From positions 1 to 47,895 of the forward strand of contig NZ_SCMU01000023.1 in the NCBI RefSeq assembly GCF_005503695.1: a DNA stretch of 47,895 nucleotides, given 5' to 3'. Positions 41,022 through 47,895 of the stretch are shown piece after piece. Source of the DNA: Sphingopyxis sp. 2PD. GTDB lineage: Bacteria; Pseudomonadota; Alphaproteobacteria; Sphingomonadales; Sphingomonadaceae. Position numbers and translations under genes: made by a program. The number at the start of each line of letters is the position of its first letter. Position 1 is the first letter of the stretch. The notes below the pieces were generated by a model. The model ran no database searches. It saw nothing but the letters and a program-made list of their open reading frames with translations, and was not told where the DNA came from.

Positions 41022-43303
41022 CAGAAGGCCTGCCCGATCGACACATAGACGCTGACCAGCGCCTCACCCGGCTTGCGTCCGATCGGGGTGGCGACGTCGA
41101 GCCGCATCGGACCGAAGTTGGTGTAATAGCGCGCACCAATGCCCGCGCCAAAACGCAGGTCGGAGAAGGTCGGGGTCGAGCCACGATACACCTGCCCCGC
41201 ATCGACAAAACCGACGACGCCGAAATTGCCGAAGCGATAGCGACCCTCGAACGCCGCCTCGGCAACGCTGCGGCCGCCGATTGGGTCCAGATTGGGGTCT
41301 TTCGGACCGAGTTCCTGATAGCCAAAACCGCGCACCGACCCGCCACCACCGGCATAGAAGCGCCGCGATGGCGCCAGTCGTTCGCGGGCGGCGCCCAGGA
41401 TCGACCCGACCCGCACACGGCCCGCCAAGACGATGTTGTCGGTGACCGGATAATAGCCGCTGACGTCCAGGCGCGTTCGGGCGTAGGGTGAAAATTGCCC
41501 CGCCAGCGACCCTTCGGGCTGGATCAGCGCGGTAACCCGAAGCCCCTTGGTCGGATCGAGCAGGCTGTCGGTCCGATCCATCCCGACCTGCCCCGTCACC
41601 CCAAAAATGGTATAGAAATCCCGCTCGCGCGCGCCGCGCGTGAAATCATAGTCATCCTCGCTCGTCGCGATCAGTTCGGCGCCCAAGGCATAAGTGAATT
41701 TTTTTTGCCAGATCGGGGTCGAATCATAGCTGACCCGCGCCGCGACACGACCGGTGATCGCCTCGAATGCGTTGTAATTGCTGCGTGTCGCTTCGGCGAC
41801 CAGCTCAAAGGTGCGATCGCGGCGTCCGGCGTTCGACCGGCGCAGCGTCGCGCCGAGTCCTTGTTCCTGGGTTCCCACTACACCACGAAAGATCAGCGCG
41901 CCTTCGGGCGGCAGCAGGTTGCGGTGCGTCCAGCTGCCTTCCAGCCGGATCCCCTCACCGGTGCCATAGCCGGCGCTCGCGGCCAACGTCCGCGGCGGCC
42001 CCGCCTGCTGGGTGACCAGCATCGTCACATATTCGGTATCGTCCCCGGCGCTTTCGCCCGTCGGCTGTGGCTCGGCCGCAACGGTGGCGAACAGACCAGT
42101 AGCGACCAGCGCTTGCCGAAGGTCGTCGACCTTGCGGCTGTCGTAAAGCTCGCCCCGCTTAAAGCGCGCCAGCACCGCGACATGTTCGGCATCGAATGCC
42201 AGATCGCCGGTCGTCTCGATGCCGCCAAACCGCGATCGTTTGCCGATATCGACGGGTAGCGTGTAAACGCCGTCCCCGGTCGCCCCATCGAGCAAAATGT
42301 CGCGCTGCCCAACCTCGGCAAAGGGATATCCCTCTTCGGGCAATTTCAGCGCGATCGCGGCCTCTGCGCCCTGCACGCGCTGCGCGACAATCGGTTCGCC
42401 AACCGCGAGCGCAAAATTGTCTGCGATCAAGTTCGGCGGGACCGTCGGCGCCGCATTGATAATGATATCCGCCAAGGTGTAGCGCTGCCCCGGCTTGACA
42501 TCGATGACCGCCGTGATCGGGCGGCGCTGGCGCGGTTGGCCTTCTTCGCGTTCGCCGCGATCGATCCGCGTATCCACCACCGCGTCATAATAGCCTTCGG
42601 ACGCCAGAATGCGCTGCATCAACTCGCCGTCGGCGGTCAGGCGGGCGCGGATCATCGCAGCATTGTCGGCCTTGCCATCGCCGTCATAAAGCGCCGACAA
42701 ATCGCCAAACAGGTCGGCGAGGTCGACGTCGGTGCTGTCATCGGCCGGGACGAGCCCATTGACCTGCACCGTGTAGGACACGCTGACATTCTCCCGGTCG
42801 TCTTCGGCCTCGGCGAATTCGACCGGTTCGACGTCGAAACTTTCGAGCGGTGGCAACGGCGCCGCAAGCTCGCTGTCGGTAATCGGCGCATCGCCGATGA
42901 TCTCCACCGCATCGCCATCGGCCAGCGTCGGGATCGGAACGCCATCGACCGCGGGCGTCGGAGTGTCCGAAGCGGTACCACCCAAGTTCGCGGCTTCCTC
43001 GGCTTGCCGCTTTTCAAAATCGGCAATCGATTCGAGCGGCCGATTGAGCTCGGGATCATCCTCCGCAAATATCTGCGGGATCGCCTTCTCGAACTCCTCG
43101 TCGCTGATGATCGGCGCGACCTCGGGGAACGCAAAATCGGGCGGCGGTGGGGTCGGGGCAGCAATTGCCGCTTCGGAAGCTGGTTCAACGGTCGGCACGA
43201 CCTGCGGCGGTTCGACCGGCTGGCCGATCGCCGCGGTCGTCCAGGTCAGGCAAAACGCTGACGCCGGCGCAATCAACAAGGATCGCGTCCGCACCAGTCG
43301 CAT
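41021..43303 (-). CDS. tamA: Outer membrane assembly protein TamA (Omp85 family)
   Basis: A 760-residue Omp85 protein: signal peptide MRLVRTRSLLIAPASAFCL and on to TTAAIGQ, a long low-complexity acidic/proline-rich stretch (about residues 20-170), POTRA domains, then a 16-strand barrel with FYAGGGGSVRGFGYQELG (the VRGF/Y lid loop) and a C-terminal strand ending in VSIGQAF. The ATG at 43303 is preferred since it starts the signal peptide; the ATG at 43339 would add 12 polar residues in front, and neither has a clear ribosome binding site. The long low-complexity linker before the POTRA region is unusual compared with E. coli TamA. Confidence 0.93.
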   Translation of the reverse strand: MRLVRTRSLLIAPASAFCLTWTTAAIGQPVEPPQVVPTVEPASEAAIAAPTPPPPDFAFPEVAPIISDEEFEKAIPQIFAEDDPELNRPLESIADFEKRQAEEAANLGGTASDTPTPAVDGVPIPTLADGDAVEIIGDAPITDSELAAPLPPLESFDVEPVEFAEAEDDRENVSVSYTVQVNGLVPADDSTDVDLADLFGDLSALYDGDGKADNAAMIRARLTADGELMQRILASEGYYDAVVDTRIDRGEREEGQPRQRRPITAVIDVKPGQRYTLADIIINAAPTVPPNLIADNFALAVGEPIVAQRVQGAEAAIALKLPEEGYPFAEVGQRDILLDGATGDGVYTLPVDIGKRSRFGGIETTGDLAFDAEHVAVLARFKRGELYDSRKVDDLRQALVATGLFATVAAEPQPTGESAGDDTEYVTMLVTQQAGPPRTLAASAGYGTGEGIRLEGSWTHRNLLPPEGALIFRGVVGTQEQGLGATLRRSNAGRRDRTFELVAEATRSNYNAFEAITGRVAARVSYDSTPIWQKKFTYALGAELIATSEDDYDFTRGARERDFYTIFGVTGQVGMDRTDSLLDPTKGLRVTALIQPEGSLAGQFSPYARTRLDVSGYYPVTDNIVLAGRVRVGSILGAARERLAPSRRFYAGGGGSVRGFGYQELGPKDPNLDPIGGRSVAEAAFEGRYRFGNFGVVGFVDAGQVYRGSTPTFSDLRFGAGIGARYYTNFGPMRLDVATPIGRKPGEALVSVYVSIGQAF

Positions 43304-43497
43304 CAGGTGATAATCACGGGAAGTTTCTGGGTTTTGCATCTGTCAGCCGTCGATACGGCATCTCTGGCTGGCACACAGCGGCGGCGCAACCCGTTGCTAT
43401 GCGGCCAAACCCCCGAATCATGCTCATTTCGTCGCATTCCCTGTCGCCGTATCAGCTGCATACGATGAACGGGTCTATGGTGATCGGGTTCCGCGCG

Positions 43498-44682
43498 TCA
43501 GCTGTCGACGCCGAACAGGTCGCGGCTGTAAACCTTGTCTTCGACATCGGCCAATTCGCCGGTGACGCGGTTGGCGATGATCACGTCGGCCTCGGCTTTG
43601 AAGGCGGCAAGATCGCGCACTACGCGCGAGTTGAACAACCGCTCGTCGTCGAGCAACGGTTCATAGACGATTACCTCCACCCCTTTGGCCTTTATCCGCT
43701 TCATCACCCCCAGAATGCTGCTCGCGCGGAAATTGTCCGAACCCGCCTTCATCGCCAAACGGTGGATGCCCACGACACGCGGACGGCGCTTGAGGATTTC
43801 GGAGGCGACAAAATCCTTGCGCGTCGTGTTCGACGCCACGATCGCCTGGATCAGGTTCTGCGGCACCTCGCGATAATTGGCGAGCATTTGCTTGGTGTCC
43901 TTGGGCAGGCAATAGCCGCCATAGCCAAAGGACGGATTGTTATAAAAACTGCCGATCCGCGGATCGAGGCAAACGCCCTCGATGATCTGCCGTGAATCGG
44001 CGCCATGCATCGCGGCATAGGTGTCGAGCTCGTTGAAGAAAGCGACGCGCATCGCGAGATAGGTGTTGGCGAACAGCTTGATCGCTTCGGCTTCGGTATT
44101 GCCGGTCTGCAAAACCGTCGCGTCAGGTTTCAACGAGGCGGAAAGCAAGAGCTGGGCAAATTCCGCTGCGCGTGGATGCGTGTTGCCGACGATGATCCGC
44201 GATGGGTGAAGATTGTCAAACAGCGCGCGGCCCTCGCGCAGAAATTCGGGCGAAAACACGATCGCATCCGTGGCATGCTTGGCGCGCATCCGGTCGGTGA
44301 AGCCCACCGGGACGGTCGATTTGACGATGATCAAGGCGTCCGGCGCCAGTTCCAATGCATCGTTGATCACCGATTCGACCGAGCTTGTGTTGAAATAATT
44401 GGTGTCGGGATCATAATCTGTGGGTGTTGCGATGATCACAAAATCGGCGCCATCATAAGCCGTTATTTTGTCGGTCGTCGCGGTCAGATCCAGCGCCCGA
44501 TTGGCCAGATAGTCTTCGATCTCGGGATCAGCGATTGGCGACCGCCGTGCACCGATGTCTGCCACTTTACGGTTGTCGATATCGAGCGCCACCACCTGAT
44601 TCCGCTGGGCGAGCAACACCGCGTTCGAAATCCCGACATAACCGGTGCCGACGACTGTGATTTTGACCGGATCGTTCGGCAC
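43498..44682 (-). CDS. ugd: UDP-glucose 6-dehydrogenase
   Basis: A 394-residue NAD-dependent enzyme that oxidises UDP-glucose to UDP-glucuronate. N-terminal Rossmann [52 protein letters not shown] and the catalytic [13 protein letters not shown] with the thiohemiacetal Cys. This is the short (about 390-residue) type. The start is GTG at 44682, supported by an AGGAG about 10 nt upstream. Product feeds the UDP-glucuronate epimerase encoded at 33689-34693. Confidence 0.95.
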   Translation of the reverse strand: MPNDPVKITVVGTGYVGISNAVLLAQRNQVVALDIDNRKVADIGARRSPIADPEIEDYLANRALDLTATTDKITAYDGADFVIIATPTDYDPDTNYFNTSSVESVINDALELAPDALIIVKSTVPVGFTDRMRAKHATDAIVFSPEFLREGRALFDNLHPSRIIVGNTHPRAAEFAQLLLSASLKPDATVLQTGNTEAEAIKLFANTYLAMRVAFFNELDTYAAMHGADSRQIIEGVCLDPRIGSFYNNPSFGYGGYCLPKDTKQMLANYREVPQNLIQAIVASNTTRKDFVASEILKRRPRVVGIHRLAMKAGSDNFRASSILGVMKRIKAKGVEVIVYEPLLDDERLFNSRVVRDLAAFKAEADVIIANRVTGELADVEDKVYSRDLFGVDS

Positions 44683-44773
44683 GGGTGTTATTCTCCTGTG
44701 ATGCTGTGGGCGCTCTATCAGCCGCGGTTCGTTCGTTCAACCGAAGCGGTCCCGCGATTCTGGTCTTGCGCGC

Positions 44774-46237
44774 TCAGGTACCGCAAAAGGTAACGTGGGG
44801 TGCCGCTTCCGCCGGCGCGGGATGGGCATAGGCATCCCATTCGGAGCGCACGACATAGGGATTTTGGACGACCTCCAACAGCGCTTGCCACGGCGCCAAG
44901 TCGCCGACTTCGGCCGCCTCCAACGCGTGTTCGACCTGGTGATTGCGCGGGATATAAAGGGGGTTCACGGCATCCATCGCGTCGGCACGCTCCAGCGGCG
45001 CGATCGCTTCGCGCTCCAATTGCGCCCACCAATCCGCGATCCACGGCGCCATTGCCTCCGCATCAGGCAGCAGCGCTTGCAGCATGGCGCCATCGCCGCG
45101 CAGCAGCTGCGCCAGCGCGCGAAAGAAGGATGTGAAATCGACCGCATGTTGCTCAAGCTCGCCAAACAGCGCATCGATCAGTTGCTCATCGGCCTTATGG
45201 GGCTGCCCCAACCCCAGTTTCGTTCGCATTTCAGCAAGCCAAATCACCCGGAATCGGGCTGGGATCGCGTCGACCAACGCTTTGGCTTTGTCCACGTCGG
45301 CAGGATCGATCGCATGGATCGCGGGCAGCAGGGCTTCGGCGAAGCGCGCCATGTTCCAGTGCGTGATCTGGGGCTGGCGGCCATAGGCGTAGCGCCCGTT
45401 CGCATCGATCGAACTGAACACGGTGTTCACGGCGAAACGGCCCATAAAGGCGCACGGGCCATAGTCGATCGTCTCGCCGCTGATCGCAACATTGTCGGTG
45501 TTCATCACGCCATGGATGAAACCAACGCCCATCCAACGCGCGACGAGCGAGCATTGGAGACCGATGACCCGATCGAGCAGCGCAAGATGCGGATTGGTCG
45601 ACTCGACGAGCTCGGAAAAATGACGGCGGATACTGTAATCGGACAGCTGAATGACGTGGTCGGCGCCGAAATGCGCAGCGAAGAACTGAAACGTCCCGAC
45701 CCGGATATGACTGCTCGCAACGCGCGTCAGCACCGCGCCCGGGTGCGTCCGTTCGCGCTGCACCCGGTCGCCGGTTGCGACCGCCGCCAGTGACCGCGTC
45801 GTCGGCACGCCCATCGCCGCCATCGCCTCAGACACCAGATACTCGCGCAGAACCGGCCCGATCGCCGCTTTGCCATCGCCATTGCGCGAAAAGGCGGTGG
45901 GGCCGGATCCTTTGAGCTGAATGTCAAAGCGGGCACCGTCGGGCGCAAGGATTTCGCCAAGAAGCAGCGCCCGACCGTCGCCGAGTTGGGGCGAGAAATG
46001 GCCAAACTGGTGACCGGCGTAAGCAAAAGCGATCGGATTGGCTCCATCGGGCAGTTTCTGACCCGATAACATGCCGGCAAGCTCGTCCGCACCAAGCTCG
46101 CCGATCGCTACCCCCAGACTGTCGGCAAGCGGGCCGTTGAACGCCAAAAGCTTGGGCGCTTCCGGCATTGCCGTGGTGGCGGGGGCATAAAAGCCCTCCA
46201 TGCTTTCGTAAAAGCTGTGATCAAAAGCGAAAACCAT
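44774..46237 (-). CDS. selO: Protein adenylyltransferase SelO (YdiU family)
   Basis: A 487-residue pseudokinase-fold enzyme that transfers AMP to hydroxyl side chains of target proteins, linked to redox stress. Motifs: YAGHQFGHFSPQLGDGRALLLGE, IQLKGSGPTAFSRNGDGKAA, VPTTRSLAAVATGD, IRVGTFQFFA and FIHGVMNTDNVAISGETIDY (catalytic loop), all typical; each is part of a longer conserved run. The C-terminus ends in VTFCGT, with the family's conserved near-terminal Cys. Monocistronic by spacing. Confidence 0.94.
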   Translation of the reverse strand: MVFAFDHSFYESMEGFYAPATTAMPEAPKLLAFNGPLADSLGVAIGELGADELAGMLSGQKLPDGANPIAFAYAGHQFGHFSPQLGDGRALLLGEILAPDGARFDIQLKGSGPTAFSRNGDGKAAIGPVLREYLVSEAMAAMGVPTTRSLAAVATGDRVQRERTHPGAVLTRVASSHIRVGTFQFFAAHFGADHVIQLSDYSIRRHFSELVESTNPHLALLDRVIGLQCSLVARWMGVGFIHGVMNTDNVAISGETIDYGPCAFMGRFAVNTVFSSIDANGRYAYGRQPQITHWNMARFAEALLPAIHAIDPADVDKAKALVDAIPARFRVIWLAEMRTKLGLGQPHKADEQLIDALFGELEQHAVDFTSFFRALAQLLRGDGAMLQALLPDAEAMAPWIADWWAQLEREAIAPLERADAMDAVNPLYIPRNHQVEHALEAAEVGDLAPWQALLEVVQNPYVVRSEWDAYAHPAPAEAAPHVTFCGT

Positions 46238-46395
46238 CGCCCCCTATTTCAGCGGTCGCCGCGATAAAGCAAGCACCTGATAATCGTCTTATGATGAACG
46301 CCGCAGTCGCTCGGTGCGATGACGTTGATCGAGCGGTTGTCAGACGCTCGTGGAGCCTTGAGACCGAGAGGAATGCGCCACCTGGTCAAGCTCCA

Positions 46396-47787
46396 TCAAA
46401 ACGCGTTGTCATGCCGAAGAACGCCAAGCGTCTGGAAGATGATCGCGATATCGCGCCAGATGGACCAGTTGGCGAGATACTCAAGGTCCGCCTGCAGGCG
46501 GTTGGTCAAATCCTCGGTCCGCTCGGTATTGCCGCGGTGTCCGCGGACCTGCGCCAGGCCAGTGATCCCGGGTTTGATCGAATGGCGATGGCGATAGCGT
46601 GGATCAACGTCCCAATATAATTTGTCGGCCGCCTTCGCGGACAGAGCATGCGGCCGAGGGCCAACCATGCTCATGTCACCTTTGACGACATTAAAAAGCT
46701 GCGGCAGTTCGTCAATGCTCACCCGGCGAATAAGCTGTCCCACGCGCGTTACGCGGACATCGTTGCGCAGGGTCAGCTGGCCAGCATCGACATCGCATTT
46801 TTCGGTGTACATGCTGCGAAACTTGTACATTTTGAAAAGTCTGTTGTCGCGACCAACGCGGGCCTGGATGAACAAAATCGGGCCTCTCGATTCCAATCGG
46901 ATCGCAATTGCCGCAGCCAGGAGCACCGGAGAAAGCAGCACGATAGCGATACTCGCGACAACAAGGTCCAAGAGACGCTTCAGCAAACGGTCGGTCAATT
47001 GCATCGGTCGCGCGCTGACCTGAATCGTTTGCATCTTCCCGTGCCAATGGAGGCCGATAATGCCCAGTCCCTTGTTCGCGTCCGTGACAATTTCGCCCTG
47101 TATCGCCAAACCCTTGAGGATCGACGCCCACAGCGCGTAACGGTCCGGTGAGCATGCGACAAGCGCCCGGTCCGCAGATCGCATATGCGCCGCAAACGCG
47201 TCCAGCTCATACGGTCCAAAGCTCGCTGGGTCGAACCCGAATTTCTCGGGAAATAACAGGAAATCTCCCGGTTCCGGGGTATAGGGCATATCATCGACGA
47301 CGACCAAGACCGAATAGGGCATGCCCGCAAGAATACGGCGAATGAACTTGGCCGACGCCCACCGGAAAATGGGAAGAGTGAACAGTGCGCCGCCGACGCC
47401 GCTGAGGAATACGAACCGCGAAAAACTGGCGCCCGCTTTCATCGCATAAGCAATCAATATCGTTGCGACAGCCGCAAACAGGAATGAACGGAGCACCCGA
47501 GCAATGCCCGTCCGCGTGTCAATCAAAACGTCGAAACGATAGGCGTGATGACTGAGCGAAACACCAATGAACAGGGGGATCACGGTGATTGTCATGACGA
47601 CGCCATGGCCGGACCATATCGGCCCGATATACAGCAGGTGCGGGACCAAAAATGCCAGCGCCAAAGCCGTCAGATCCATGGCCATCAACAACAGGTAGCA
47701 CATGATCCGCAAGCCCTGGCGATTCACCACGCCGCCAGGGCTGGCCGCGACATCCGTCGCCGCCAAATCCAGCGTAACATTGTTCAT
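46396..47787 (-). CDS. Exopolysaccharide polyprenyl glycosylphosphotransferase (WcaJ/GumD type)
   Basis: A 463-residue membrane enzyme that moves a sugar-1-phosphate from a UDP-sugar to undecaprenyl phosphate, the first step of a repeat unit. N-terminal half: four to five membrane helices (LRIMCYLLLMAMDLTALALA and following) and a degenerate nucleotide-binding domain. C-terminal catalytic domain: LLDLVVASIAIVLLSPVLL, VGRDNRLFKMYKFRSMYTE, ISIDELPQLFNVVKG-like VSIDELPQLFNVVKGDMSM, VGPRPHALSAK and SIKPGITGLAQVRG (each listed separately). The ATG at 47787 is chosen for the AAGGTGG upstream; a GTG at 47796 would overlap it. Sugar specificity is not evident, though glucose-type priming is common in sphingomonads. 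Confidence 0.92.
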   Translation of the reverse strand: MNNVTLDLAATDVAASPGGVVNRQGLRIMCYLLLMAMDLTALALAFLVPHLLYIGPIWSGHGVVMTITVIPLFIGVSLSHHAYRFDVLIDTRTGIARVLRSFLFAAVATILIAYAMKAGASFSRFVFLSGVGGALFTLPIFRWASAKFIRRILAGMPYSVLVVVDDMPYTPEPGDFLLFPEKFGFDPASFGPYELDAFAAHMRSADRALVACSPDRYALWASILKGLAIQGEIVTDANKGLGIIGLHWHGKMQTIQVSARPMQLTDRLLKRLLDLVVASIAIVLLSPVLLAAAIAIRLESRGPILFIQARVGRDNRLFKMYKFRSMYTEKCDVDAGQLTLRNDVRVTRVGQLIRRVSIDELPQLFNVVKGDMSMVGPRPHALSAKAADKLYWDVDPRYRHRHSIKPGITGLAQVRGHRGNTERTEDLTNRLQADLEYLANWSIWRDIAIIFQTLGVLRHDNAF

Positions 47788-47895
47788 TACTGCCACCTTC
47801 GCATTGCGAAATTCAAAAATTGCATGGGCTTAAGCTGATTTCGCTGATTGAAGCACAGAAACTGCCAAAGACCATTTTTTCGAGAGTTAGCCTAG
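47788..47895 (-). promoter_or_regulatory. Leader and upstream region of the sugar transferase gene
   Basis: Holds AAGGTGG at 47800-47794 as ribosome binding site. The rest is AT-richer than the genome average and presumably contains the promoter, but no confident -35/-10 pair can be named. Confidence 0.4.

Overview
The window looks like chromosomal DNA of a GC-rich alphaproteobacterium, most likely Sphingomonadales (Sphingopyxis-like). This is inferred from protein character, strong GC bias at third codon positions, the pairs of 25-50 nt palindromic intergenic repeats, and the gene set (CysNC fusion, PurF with a propeptide, CysD-CysNC-CysQ order, a polyprenyl sugar transferase of the exopolysaccharide type). 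It is mostly housekeeping chromosome with one small mobile-element scar.

Layout. 39-5963 (minus): LysR regulator, cysD, cysNC, cysQ and a zinc-free quinone-reductase-like dehydrogenase, i.e. sulfate activation. 6062-13349 (plus): a leucine/isovalerate catabolic operon made of isovaleryl-CoA dehydrogenase, two tiny coupled membrane proteins, methylcrotonyl-CoA carboxylase beta, a DUF559 nuclease flanked by inverted repeats, methylcrotonyl-CoA carboxylase alpha, a MaoC hydratase and a CitE-like lyase. The last two probably replace the usual hydratase and HMG-CoA lyase. 13431-17284 (minus): MerR regulator, a 600-residue acyl-CoA dehydrogenase and a phospholipase D family protein. 17351-18257 (minus): hisI and a lipoprotein. 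18400-21044 (plus): purF, an SDR oxidoreductase and a small membrane protein. 21083-25936 (minus): membrane hydrolase, photolyase, cyclopropane fatty acid synthase and a serine hydrolase, resembling a membrane/photo-oxidative stress set. 26026-28922 (minus): korA-korB, a 2-oxoacid:ferredoxin oxidoreductase. 29120-31735: an esterase, rppH, a family-5 uracil-DNA glycosylase and folK.

31778-33688: tRNA-Lys(TTT) followed by a lone tyrosine integrase and about 450 bp of gene-free, AT-richer DNA, read as the remnant of an integrated element. 33689-35825 (plus): two nucleotide-sugar epimerases. 35822-43303 (minus): tamA, tamB, a small lipoprotein and a GDT1/TMEM165-type manganese exporter preceded by a yybP-ykoY (Mn2+) riboswitch. 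43498-47787 (minus): UDP-glucose dehydrogenase, SelO and a polyprenyl-phosphate sugar transferase; together with the epimerases these supply and start exopolysaccharide repeat-unit synthesis.

The most unusual structure is at 9485-9989. Two 51-nt copies of one palindromic repeat, in inverted orientation, bracket a DUF559 nuclease gene placed between the two subunit genes of one enzyme. The repeats supply the ribosome binding sites of both the nuclease and the downstream biotin-carboxylase gene, and encode the nuclease C-terminus. Second is the manganese riboswitch whose conserved GGGGAGUAG core contains the stop codon of the preceding lipoprotein gene.
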